57,656 nt of DNA from Desulfarculales bacterium UBA702 (lineage in GTDB: Bacteria; Desulfobacterota; Syntrophobacteria; Syntrophobacterales; Syntrophobacteraceae). The stretch covers positions 1 through 57,656 of the forward strand of contig DBMI01000113.1 of assembly GCA_002298165.1 (NCBI GenBank), written 5' to 3'. The stretch's first letter is position 1; each line of letters begins with the position of its first letter. Both the position numbers and the translations under genes were made by a program. Shown piece after piece: positions 25,232 to 33,519 of this stretch. Under the pieces are notes generated by a model that was not told where the DNA came from, ran no database searches, and was given only the letters and a program-made list of their open reading frames with translations.

Positions 25232-26248
25232 TCAACTCTTAACCTTTGACAGAAGTACAGAAGCGAAATCCGGACTATCGGGTTCGATATGATTTTTCAG
25301 GAGCTTTGAGGAAGCCACAACCTTCTTAATCCAACCAACAGAAAGCCCTTTCATGATCCTCCTAAGTTCAATCTCTAATTCTTCTCCCTGGAGGATGCGC
25401 TTGGCTACCAAATTCACCTGCTTGTAATCCTTTTCCCGCTTATTCTCTTCGCGCCTCATCGGAGCCACCAAAAGCTTATGTATAAAGAACGCCGGCATGG
25501 ACGGAATGGTGACTTTTCCAACTTGGCGCATACTGATCGAGATAGGATTTTGCAGTAGAATTTCCAAATAACGGAGTGCCAGGGATGCAACGTGCAGCCC
25601 TTTGACATCTATCTTTCCATCGGAAACGCCCCTTCCTTTGTCGGGGCTAAGCAACTCTATTTGCAGCCCAAAACCCTCGTAAACCATAGCTCCATTTGGC
25701 CTGAAGCTCAGAATAAAACCCAAGTCCTCCAAGTGTTTGCCCAGATCAACTTCCTTGCCCTTGTACGGGACCGGGATAGCTAAATCTACGTCGAGAGTAC
25801 GCATAGGATACAAATCAACGTTCATGTAGTTCTGGTAAACTTTGAAGCACCAACTCCCAACAAGTTCGAGACCATAATCCCATAGACCAACCTCGTCCAT
25901 CTTCTGGAATAGGTTTCTGATCGGCTCTGAGAACTCTTGGTTTTCAATCATGTGCTTTGGGACTCCAATTCTTTTGAGGGACTGGCGAGAAACTGCGATC
26001 TCTTTAAAAAACTGCCGTCGTTTTTTGAGTTGGTTTTCAAGCTTCATAAGAGATTCAGTGTCGGCCTTTCCAAGATAAGCGTCTTTCACCTTCTGCCCGC
26101 TTCGGGTATGAAGATAGAGATAGCTGTGTCCTCGAATTTGTTTTTGCTTCAATGAGCCCCTGGGGATTCCAAGAACGGCGGCGGTGAGTTTCCCCTTCCG
26201 TGCCATAAAATATTGTTGGCTCTCGTTTAAAACATCTTCCAGCACCAT
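25232..26248 (-). CDS. nucleotidyltransferase-fold protein (GSU2403 / NTP_transf_8-like)
   Basis: This 338-aa protein has a nucleotidyltransferase core: ELVGSWCFKVYQNYM, then MRTLDVDLAIP (the Asp-x-Asp metal site, near residues 160-165) and GLQIELLSP. The N-terminal part (GSLKQKQIRGHSYLYLHTR) resembles a small DNA- or RNA-associated domain found with such proteins. The ATG at 26248 has AAGGA seven bases upstream; in-frame starts further up run into operator-like repeats and are less likely. Related proteins occur in mobile or defence-type settings, and some nucleotidyltransferases are toxins. No partner antitoxin gene is seen. Function unproven. Confidence 0.7.
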   Translation of the reverse strand: MVLEDVLNESQQYFMARKGKLTAAVLGIPRGSLKQKQIRGHSYLYLHTRSGQKVKDAYLGKADTESLMKLENQLKKRRQFFKEIAVSRQSLKRIGVPKHMIENQEFSEPIRNLFQKMDEVGLWDYGLELVGSWCFKVYQNYMNVDLYPMRTLDVDLAIPVPYKGKEVDLGKHLEDLGFILSFRPNGAMVYEGFGLQIELLSPDKGRGVSDGKIDVKGLHVASLALRYLEILLQNPISISMRQVGKVTIPSMPAFFIHKLLVAPMRREENKREKDYKQVNLVAKRILQGEELEIELRRIMKGLSVGWIKKVVASSKLLKNHIEPDSPDFASVLLSKVKS

Positions 26249-26281
26249 TTCGGAATCCTTTTCCATTAAGATATTTAAATT

Positions 26282-26368
26282 TACCCCACAATCGTCGAAA
26301 ATACAAGTTTTGTGGGGTAGCAAAATATTTACCCCACAAAACAAGAAGTTCTAAAGAATTGTGGGGTA
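26282..26368 (-). promoter_or_regulatory. four-box TACCCCACAA operator upstream of nucleotidyltransferase-fold gene
   Basis: Four copies of the ten-mer lie in alternating orientation: TACCCCACAA at 26282-26291 and 26330-26339, and its complement TTGTGGGGTA at 26310-26319 and 26359-26368. This gives two inverted pairs, each with spacers of 18-19 bases. They lie 34-120 bases before the chosen start at 26248. The layout suggests binding by a dimeric regulator, possibly autoregulation. The regulator is not identified. Confidence 0.65.
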
Positions 26369-26610
26369 ACTGGAATATACCTTGAAATCGGGAAAACTCA
26401 AGAGATGCCCTCTCCAAGCTGACCCGGCCAAGAAGACGGCTTCAGCTGAACAAAGTGCAAACCGATACCTGTTTTAATCTCATCAGTGACCCCGCTCGGA
26501 TCAGACATATTGACAATGCTCGGAAACCGTGGTGGGGGAATTTTACGTTGGCGGGGGGTGATGCTTTTCGGATTTGAATACGGCCGACAAATTATGTCCA
26601 TCTCCAATTA

Positions 26611-26738
26611 CACACTGGTGAGACAGACAACGGTCTTTTAGTTGGCTGCGCTGCCAGCAAGAGGGCGGCTTGAAGATTGCAGCAACCGGACCCTCTTGTC
26701 CCCCGGGGAGCAAAAAGATGCTCCCTGGGCCACCCGCC
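26611..26738. repeat. double-hairpin repeat, copy B
   Basis: First hairpin arm GACAACGG with TAGTTGGCTGCG, then CTGCCAGCAAGAGGGCGGCTTGA, CCCTCTTGTCCCCCGG and a second hairpin GGGAGC (26706-26711) with GCTCCC (26720-26725), ending GGGCCACCCGC. It matches copies C and D in order and spacing. Confidence 0.8.
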
Positions 26739-26817
26739 CTCAACATAGATGCGGATGAGTTCATGGACAGATTTTCCTTTCGGATTCAGTTCTTGTTCAG
26801 TCGCTTGTCCTTCTTCC

Positions 26818-26939
26818 CACGGGTGCCAGGTAACGGCCTTCGGCTGCCTGTGCTGTCAGCAAGAAGGGCGGCTTAATTGATTGCATAACCGAACCCTCTT
26901 GTCCCCCAGGGAGCAAAAGGCGCTCCCTGGGCCACCCGC
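26818..26939. repeat. double-hairpin repeat, copy C
   Basis: It begins CACGGGTGCCAGGTAACGG, continues through GCAAGAAGGGCGGCTTAA and CCGAACCCTCTTGTCCCCC, and ends with the GGGAGC/GCTCCC hairpin and GGGCCACCCGCG. The second-hairpin loop differs from copy B (AAAAGGC versus AAAAAGAT), while the stem is kept. Confidence 0.8.
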
Positions 26940-27100
26940 GGGATTTTTAACGTAGATTCCCGACAGAGCAATACATCCCTCGACGAGTGTAGATTCCTCG
27001 TCTTTAAAATCCCAAATGGAGTATCGTTTGTAGTACCATTGTGCGACGCTAATTTGCACTCTTGGGGAGGGGCGACTTGGAAAAGACATTCTGGTTGGAC

Positions 27101-27268
27101 CCACGGGTGACACAGGCAACGGCCTCTGGTTGCCTGTGCTGCCAGCAAGAGGGGGGCGGCCTAAATGATTGCTCAACCGAACCCTCTTGTTCCCAAGGGA
27201 GCAAAAAGACGCTCCCTGGGCCACCCGCCCCCCGGGGAGCAAAAAGATGCTCCCTGGGCCACCCGCCT
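27101..27268. repeat. double-hairpin repeat, copy D with duplicated second hairpin
   Basis: The first hairpin is best preserved here: CACAGGCAACGGCC facing GGTTGCCTGTGC. The second hairpin unit, GGGAGCAAAAAGAYGCTCCC plus TGGGCCACCCGCC, occurs twice in tandem (near 27198-27230 and 27236-27268). Long frames on the minus strand are produced by the repeat and are not genes. Confidence 0.8.
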
Positions 27269-27404
27269 AACCTCGGTATTAATTTATCCGCGTTGATTCG
27301 GGGAGGGGGTGGTGGTAAAGGTATGTTCATCTCCGACAGTAGATCAGGGGAAAATGTGCTCGGGATTAATCGAATGACTACCATCCATGATATGAGAGAC
27401 ATTC

Positions 27405-27773
27405 ATGAAGAAAATAATTGCTGATTATGTGTCGGCCATGGTGTTCTCGATCATCGGTTTCTTTGCATTCATTTACCTCCACCCTATGATTGGATTCGTT
27501 TGGGGCGGAGATAAAGGCCAACTTTTCTCGGGAATGTTCCTTGGCCTTCCTCTTGGGATGGTCTTGGGATTTCTCCTCATTGACGGATTCTTGTTTGAAA
27601 TGGATACGCGGAATTTCCCTGGAATTGTTTCATCATTTGTCACTTGTATTCTGGGGAACCTTGCAGGAGTTTATCTGGCCGATAATCTTGGCGGAGAATT
27701 CTTGCTGTTTTTTCCATTTCTCCTAATCCTCATCTGCACCTATGTTTACAACCTCTGGTTGCCAGAGTGGTAA
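27405..27773 (+). CDS. small membrane protein, unknown
   Basis: This 122-aa protein is almost wholly hydrophobic with about four membrane segments (residues near 8-28, 42-62, 75-95, 98-117). It starts with ATG. No family is recognised. It lies between the double-hairpin repeats and two further small membrane proteins, all on the plus strand with short gaps, so the three may be one accessory transcription unit. Confidence 0.6.
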   Translation: MKKIIADYVSAMVFSIIGFFAFIYLHPMIGFVWGGDKGQLFSGMFLGLPLGMVLGFLLIDGFLFEMDTRNFPGIVSSFVTCILGNLAGVYLADNLGGEFLLFFPFLLILICTYVYNLWLPEW

Positions 27774-27831
27774 TCGCTCTTTCACTGATCAAGAACAACG
27801 CCGTCCAATAGGCGCACCCTGATGAGCGATC

Positions 27832-28242
27832 ATGAACCTTAGAGAAATATTTCCAGACCTTTTCGGCAGCACTGTAACTGCCTTTGTGCTGAGTACAGTC
27901 GTGGCCGTAACCAGCGAAATTCCATTCCTGCTGCCTTTCGGTGTCTTCATCTTTTGCGGCCCCATCACCGCGCTCGCTTGCGAGGCAATCCTGTCCTGCA
28001 ACCCAGATTATTTAGAGATGAAAGAAGGAGGCAGGAGTTGGATAGGCCTCATTGCTTTTTTGGTGGTATCGGTGATCGGATCAGCAGTTGTCAGCCGGTT
28101 CAGCGGGTTGGGATTCTGGGAGTCATTCGCTTACACATCTATGATCGTTGCAGTCGCCCAGGCGGTAAATGGGATCATAATTGAGATAGAGGACAATTCC
28201 CCAGGAGGATGGTTGAACCCAGGCAACCGGAAGAGGGACTGA
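27832..28242 (+). CDS. small membrane protein, unknown
   Basis: This 136-aa protein has about four membrane segments (near residues 13-30, 33-52, 68-88, 95-118) and a short hydrophilic C terminus. It starts with ATG 58 nt after the previous stop. No family is recognised. Position groups it with the genes on either side in the accessory region next to the tmRNA gene. Confidence 0.58.
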   Translation: MNLREIFPDLFGSTVTAFVLSTVVAVTSEIPFLLPFGVFIFCGPITALACEAILSCNPDYLEMKEGGRSWIGLIAFLVVSVIGSAVVSRFSGLGFWESFAYTSMIVAVAQAVNGIIIEIEDNSPGGWLNPGNRKRD

Positions 28243-28281
28243 AAGGGTGTGGTTTAGTCAAGGAGGGGGCAATCAGGCCAG

Positions 28282-28758
28282 ATGAATAACTTCCATACCA
28301 GCACAATCCAAGTAACTCGACCGTCCGATGATATGGCCAGATGGAGAGCGTATGGTCTATATGTCGATGGGAAGAGGGTAGGCAAAATTAGGTGTGGTGA
28401 AACGGTAAATCTTAATGTCTCGCCCGGCCCCCATGTTCTTCATGCCAGAATCGATTTAATCCGAGGCAACCGTCTCCATGTCGGTATTGATTCCGGTCAG
28501 AGCATATCCGTGGCGGTGGTTAGCAAAACTCCGCAGAGATTGATAGCACTTGCTGCCTCAGGATGGCCTTTTGCGCATTTTTTCTTTCTGAGGGCTTCTG
28601 GGCCTCTTCTTTACCCAATAGGAAAAGATGGGACCGTTCCCGACGAGTTTTACAGAACGAAGAGCATTGCTGGTGCTGTAGTTGCTGGACTGGCGGCTAT
28701 CATCCTCTTATTTTTAACTGTCTACCTCCTCACGTTGCAGGCCCATAGGTATAGGTAG
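28282..28758 (+). CDS. small protein with PEGA-like N-terminal domain and C-terminal membrane segments
   Basis: This 158-aa protein starts with a beta-rich region reminiscent of PEGA-type surface domains (YGLYVDGKRVGKIRCGETVNL and VSPGPHVLHARIDL). Hydrophobic segments lie near residues 90-112 and 130-153. It is the last gene before the 3' end of the tmRNA gene. The PEGA resemblance rests on the pattern of short strands with Gly/Pro turns and is tentative. Confidence 0.58.
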   Translation: MNNFHTSTIQVTRPSDDMARWRAYGLYVDGKRVGKIRCGETVNLNVSPGPHVLHARIDLIRGNRLHVGIDSGQSISVAVVSKTPQRLIALAASGWPFAHFFFLRASGPLLYPIGKDGTVPDEFYRTKSIAGAVVAGLAAIILLFLTVYLLTLQAHRYR

Positions 28759-29093
28759 TGTGAAACGAACCTCACTACCACATACCTATTGGGGTTGCCG
28801 GCAACCGGGGGTAGGGGAATCCACGATCCCGCCCTTGCCATGAATCTTAGTGCCTTCGGGAATGCGCCTCATTTCGCAACGTCAGGCATAAAAGGTCGCT
28901 GATTCACCATACCGACAACCACCCGTATCTCAGCAGGCACCGCTATGCGGAAATAGTACCACCCGGAACGTCTGAAAAGGTAAGTGGATGAAGCAGGTCG
29001 GCCCATGTCCTAACTCTGTTTTGTACCAGTGTTTTGTACCAGTTGAGTCAGGACCGAGAGTTGTGAAAGAAATTCTTAATAATTCCGCTAGCT
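28759..29093. other. intergenic stretch next to tmRNA 3' end
   Basis: About 335 bases with no supported gene. It contains a GGTTGCCGGCAACC palindrome near 28793-28806. A minus-strand frame reading RRIPEGTKIHGKGG near 28790-28870 may be a gene fragment but matches no family I know. No integrase or clear attachment-site repeat of the tmRNA 3' end was found here. Confidence 0.45.
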
Positions 29094-29449
29094 TGGTGGA
29101 GGCGGCGGGAGTTGAACCCGCGTCCGAAAGCATTCAGATCAAGCTTCTACATGCTTATCACGCAATTTGAATTTCGCCGTGGAAAACTCCTGCGTGCGGG
29201 ATTTTGCCAAGGCTAGCCCACTAAGTTTCACCGCCGGCACTGCGAGCATCATGCCGCCGACTATCCCACTGAGTCGACGCCTCATTAGATCCCCGCGGGA
29301 GAAGGACCCTGAGACGGCAGCCGCGGTTAAGCGGCTACAGCGAACGCGTAATCGTCTGCGTTTGTTTTTTTCCCAACCGTTTAACGAGCAGCCAGGACCT
29401 CGGCATGCAACTTGAACCTCTTTACCTCCGTCGAACCCGTTTCGCCCCC
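29094..29449 (-). ncRNA. ssrA: transfer-messenger RNA (tmRNA)
   Basis: The 5' end (minus strand) reads GGGGGCGAAACGGGTTCGAC and the 3' end is the tRNA-like TTCAACTCCCGCCGCCTCCACCA with an encoded CCA, so the acceptor stem can form. Length is about 356 nt, normal for a one-piece tmRNA. The tag reading frame ends in TAA at 29327-29329 and encodes a peptide ending ADDYAFAVAA, close to the canonical alanine-rich degradation tag. tmRNA with SmpB rescues ribosomes stalled on broken mRNAs. The exact 5' end may vary by one or two bases. Confidence 0.95.
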
Positions 29450-29701
29450 TTTAATTGATGAGATTGTTTGAAGTGCGTCTCTTTACTTTTCCTTTCGGAA
29501 ACAGCCTAAATATTTTATATCTTTTAAAAATAAAGTCAAGGAGCATGGGAGGGCGGGTATTTCGCGCATCCTGCGAGTTGATGAAATGGGCGCATATGCG
29601 TTATTATGTGCAAATTGCTCGGCATATCAGACCATCGGCAAACACGCCGCGGTCCCTTTGATCGTTATTCGGTACTTTGCAGGGGGCAAAAAGGAAAATG
29701 A

Positions 29702-32700
29702 TTGAGTAAATCCAGGAAAATACTTGTCTGGGGAGGCGCCGGGGCCGTTCTTCTGGCCTGTCTCGCGGTCGGTTTCCTGCTGGCTCTCCCCGGGCTGGTC
29801 GATATGGATGCAATCGGTCGGAACGCCCTGGCAACTTTGCATGCGCGATACGATCTGGACTTCAGGGAGATCAAGGTCTCTTTGCTGCCGTATCCGCATG
29901 CCGTTGTGCGTGGCGTCGGGATGAAAGTCCCGGAGGTGCTCGATGCCTCGGCCGATTCCATTGCTGTATATCCCAGGATACTTCCCCTGCTTGCCGGGAA
30001 ATTTCACCCTGCCGAGGTTCGCCTTGTAAATCCAAAAGTCGCACTTAAACTGCCGGGACACTCGGCCCCCCATTCCGCCGAGACGGCTCATAGAGCCAAA
30101 GAGAGCGCGGACAAGTCGCTTACCGCCCGTTTTTCGTCGATGAAAGAGCGGATTGTTCAATTAGAGGGCGCTCTGTCAGCCGCTCTTCCGGGAATAGTTA
30201 TCGATTTGCGGGGCGGATCGCTCGAAATCTATTCCGGAAACGAGCGCTCTTTCCGATTCGATGAAATCGTATCCAGGGCCACCGTTTTGCCGGAGGGCAT
30301 TGACCTCAGGCTATCCATTGGAAAATCGGGCATCTGGAACTCCTGCTCCTTTTCCGGCCGCGTTGACCCGCACGACTGGAAGGGTTCCGGCGAGCTGAGC
30401 ATTGCCGGATGCGCCTCCCGCGAGCTGGTCTCATTTCTCACGGGCCCCGAGGGGCACCGCATCGGCGATTCCAGCATCGATCTTACCGTAAAGCTTGCCA
30501 GCATCGGGCTAAAGGAAGTGCGGGCGGATTTCACGGCAGCAGTTCCCCGCTTCGTGATTGAAGAGGGACGGGATGGCGAAAAGAAAATCGTCCTGCAAAA
30601 CGGCTCACTTGCCGGCTCGGTCAGTCTGGACCCAGAGCGCATGGATATCGGCATTTCCAGTTGCCGGTTCGGCTACCCCAAACTCAGCCTCAACGGGCGC
30701 TTCAAGAAGAATCTTTCCGATGAATCCGCCGCACTCGATATCTACTGCCGCGACGTCGAGGCCGAATCCGTTCGCGATGTCATGCTCTCGCTGCTTGGCA
30801 AAAGCCCTACCGTCCAGCGGGTTTTCAACATAGTCAGGGGCGGTGAAGTCCCGGCGATATCCTATATCGCGCGCGCGCCTGGCGCCTCGGAACTTGACAA
30901 GCTCGAGAATTTCAAACTCGAGGGATCACTAAAGCATGGGCTGATTTTTGCCCCAAAGGCAGAGCTGCTGGTCTCGAACGTCTATGGCGACGTGATTATC
31001 GAGGAGGGCATCCTGGTCGGGACCGGACTTTCGGGCAAATCCGGCGGTACGACCACCAGCGGGGGGACTCTCAAAATCGGTTTGGCAAAAGGCGAGACGC
31101 CGTTTCATCTCGATCTCCCGCTAAAGGCGGACTTAACCGACCTGCCGCCGGTACTTGATCGCACCGTAAAGGACGAGGACTTCAGGCGCGAGCTGGAACT
31201 GATAACAGACTTGAAGGGAGCCGCCTCCGGCAGGCTTATTCTCGGTGATACGACCGAGCATGTGAAGGTTTGGGTAGAAACCGGGCCCTTCCGGATTTCC
31301 GGGACCTACGGACGCTTTGCTGACCCTCTAGATATCGAAGGTGCCTATTTTTTCCTGGACGGGCCCAAAATCCAACTCAAATCCGTTTCCGGAAAATCGG
31401 GCGGGATGAAGCTCTCGAAGGTGGACTTCGCCTACGAGTTCGGCGGAGAGAAGCTGATGATATTGAATTCATCGGCGCCCGCCATCCTGCCGCTCCCTGT
31501 CATCGAGCCCCTGATCCGGGCCCGTGATGATTGGAAGAATCTTTTTGCCTCGGGCCCATTGAAGGGCACCATCATTTTCGACACGTTCAATTTCAAAGGG
31601 CCAACAGGAGATCGTTCGAAGTGGGTTTTCGATGGGGCCGGAGCCTTTGACGACGTGACGGTCCAGACCAGGTATTTCACGGGTCCGATGAACATAAAAT
31701 CCGGCGCGTTCGATGCGAGCAGGGAAACTCTGAATTTCAAGCAGCTAAACGTTTCCCTGGCTGATTCCTCCCTCAATTGCTCGGGGACGGTGAACGGATT
31801 TTTCGACACCACGCGATCCGCCCAACTCTCCGCATCCGGACATCTCGGCCCTTCCGGCAATAAAGATATCGCCGCCCTGGCCGACCTTCCGGCTACAATA
31901 CGCGGCATATCGGGCCTCACACTGGACCAGTCGCGCTTTTCCTGGGAAAAAGGCGTAAAAACTGCCTTCGAAGGCGAGATGCTGGTTGCCTCCGGACCGA
32001 AGGTTGGAATTAAGATCGTGCAAACCCCGGAGGAAGTCTCGATTGAAGAACTGGTCGTTCAAGACGTTGATTCCAATGCGGTTATCTCCCTGAAACTAAG
32101 GCCGAAGGTATTTGATATCGGATTTTCCGGATCGCTCAGCAACAGAACGGCCGATAAGCTCCTTTCGGAGAACAAAATCCTGTCCGGCCCAATAGAGGGA
32201 AAATTCAAGGCCCTTCTCTACATCGACGAACCAAGGCGCTCGACCGCCGAAGGTCAGATAAAGATTTCCGGGTTCCAGTTGCCGGTGGGCTTCAAGGTAC
32301 CGGCCAAAATTGAAAACGCTATGCTGGAGGCCAAGGACAACCGGATAGATATAAAATCCGCTATGCTGAGTTGGAATGAGAGCCGCCTGAGTCTGGGCGG
32401 GACAGTAACGATTGTCGACAGTGCCTACCTCGTCGATATGAGCGCTTTTGCGGATACACTGGATTTGGAAGCCATTCTCGACGGCCGAAAAGACGAGCCG
32501 GAGGGCGCCGAAGTAAAAGATTCGAAAAAAGGGTGGGATGCACCGATAACGGGCACGATCCGGGTGAGAAGCGAGCGCCTTGTTTACGGCAAACTCACAT
32601 GGAACCCGGCAATAGCGGACGTGGTGCTGAGTCCGGGACATCTCGATGTAAAAATAGACCAGGCGAATCTTTGCGGAATTTCTACTCCGGGCAGGGTTAA

Positions 32701-33403
32701 CATAGCCCCGGAAGGTACCTCGATGGCGCTCAACCCGGAGGCAAAGGACCAGGAACTCGAGCCGGCCCTGGCCTGTTTTTTTAATAAGAAACACCTGGTC
32801 ACCGGGAAATACTCCCTGAAATCCAAACTGGCGTCAACCATCAATGGCAACAAGAAAAAACTTATGGAGGGGCTCGAAGGCGACATAGACATACTGGCCA
32901 CCAAGGGACGCGTCTATCGATTCGAACATTTCGCCAAGATCATGTCGCTTTTGAGCATTACCGAGATCTACAGGGGGCAATTGCCCGACCTGATGACCGA
33001 CGGCTGCTCCTTCGATACGCTTCGCATCAAAGGAAAGATCCATGACGGGAAACTCACCCTCACCGAATCCGTCCTCGACGGCCCAAGCATGAAGATGGTT
33101 TTTCGCGGTGAGGTGGATATAGCCAAAAAGAAAATGGACGTCGTGGCCCTTGTCTCCCCTATCCGGACCATGGACCGATTAATAGGGGCAGTGCCGCTGG
33201 TCAAAAAAATCTTCGACGGAGTAATCGTAGTACCGGTAAGGCTGACCGGAGAATTGTCAGACCCTACCGTAATCCCGCTGTCCCCGACCGCCGTGGGCGA
33301 GGAGCTTTTCGGGTTCATGAAAAAGACATTCCAGTTGCCGATAACTCTATTGCAGCCCTTGGCCGAGGGTGCCGGCCAGGCCGTCGGCTCGCCACGAAAA
33401 TAA
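29702..33403 (+). CDS. AsmA-like protein (large, intermembrane lipid-transport-type)
   Basis: This 1233-aa protein has one N-terminal membrane anchor (about residues 7-30) and a very long beta-rich periplasmic body. It carries AsmA/TamB-superfamily features: an N-terminal AsmA-type region (VDMDAIGRNALATL), repeated short-strand patterns throughout, and a C-terminal AsmA_2-like part (GLEGDIDILATKGRVYRFEHFAKIM, quoted in part, and later MVFRGEVDIAKKKMDVV). AsmA-like proteins such as YhdP and TamB are thought to bridge the membranes and carry phospholipid. The start is TTG with AAGGA upstream. It stands alone, with no operon partners seen. Confidence 0.85.
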   Translation: MSKSRKILVWGGAGAVLLACLAVGFLLALPGLVDMDAIGRNALATLHARYDLDFREIKVSLLPYPHAVVRGVGMKVPEVLDASADSIAVYPRILPLLAGKFHPAEVRLVNPKVALKLPGHSAPHSAETAHRAKESADKSLTARFSSMKERIVQLEGALSAALPGIVIDLRGGSLEIYSGNERSFRFDEIVSRATVLPEGIDLRLSIGKSGIWNSCSFSGRVDPHDWKGSGELSIAGCASRELVSFLTGPEGHRIGDSSIDLTVKLASIGLKEVRADFTAAVPRFVIEEGRDGEKKIVLQNGSLAGSVSLDPERMDIGISSCRFGYPKLSLNGRFKKNLSDESAALDIYCRDVEAESVRDVMLSLLGKSPTVQRVFNIVRGGEVPAISYIARAPGASELDKLENFKLEGSLKHGLIFAPKAELLVSNVYGDVIIEEGILVGTGLSGKSGGTTTSGGTLKIGLAKGETPFHLDLPLKADLTDLPPVLDRTVKDEDFRRELELITDLKGAASGRLILGDTTEHVKVWVETGPFRISGTYGRFADPLDIEGAYFFLDGPKIQLKSVSGKSGGMKLSKVDFAYEFGGEKLMILNSSAPAILPLPVIEPLIRARDDWKNLFASGPLKGTIIFDTFNFKGPTGDRSKWVFDGAGAFDDVTVQTRYFTGPMNIKSGAFDASRETLNFKQLNVSLADSSLNCSGTVNGFFDTTRSAQLSASGHLGPSGNKDIAALADLPATIRGISGLTLDQSRFSWEKGVKTAFEGEMLVASGPKVGIKIVQTPEEVSIEELVVQDVDSNAVISLKLRPKVFDIGFSGSLSNRTADKLLSENKILSGPIEGKFKALLYIDEPRRSTAEGQIKISGFQLPVGFKVPAKIENAMLEAKDNRIDIKSAMLSWNESRLSLGGTVTIVDSAYLVDMSAFADTLDLEAILDGRKDEPEGAEVKDSKKGWDAPITGTIRVRSERLVYGKLTWNPAIADVVLSPGHLDVKIDQANLCGISTPGRVNIAPEGTSMALNPEAKDQELEPALACFFNKKHLVTGKYSLKSKLASTINGNKKKLMEGLEGDIDILATKGRVYRFEHFAKIMSLLSITEIYRGQLPDLMTDGCSFDTLRIKGKIHDGKLTLTESVLDGPSMKMVFRGEVDIAKKKMDVVALVSPIRTMDRLIGAVPLVKKIFDGVIVVPVRLTGELSDPTVIPLSPTAVGEELFGFMKKTFQLPITLLQPLAEGAGQAVGSPRK

Positions 33404-33519
33404 CGGCCTCAATTGCTCACGACCGCGCGATCACTCAATTCCTCCGGTGCCATTCGAAAATCAGAAGTTATACTTAAATTGAAAAAGGATCTGTCACTTT
33501 AACAAACCAGCAAAAGAGA

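Noticed and set aside
26282..27268. Possible CRISPR array
   Set aside because: Repeats are too few, too long and too unevenly spaced, they carry internal hairpins, and no cas gene is present.
26856..27402. Minus-strand frames with repeated APWGTR-type peptides
   Set aside because: They are generated by the double-hairpin repeat copies.
32096..32794. Long minus-strand reading frame inside the AsmA-like gene
   Set aside because: It is antisense to a clearly coding gene, has no recognisable sequence and no ribosome-binding site.
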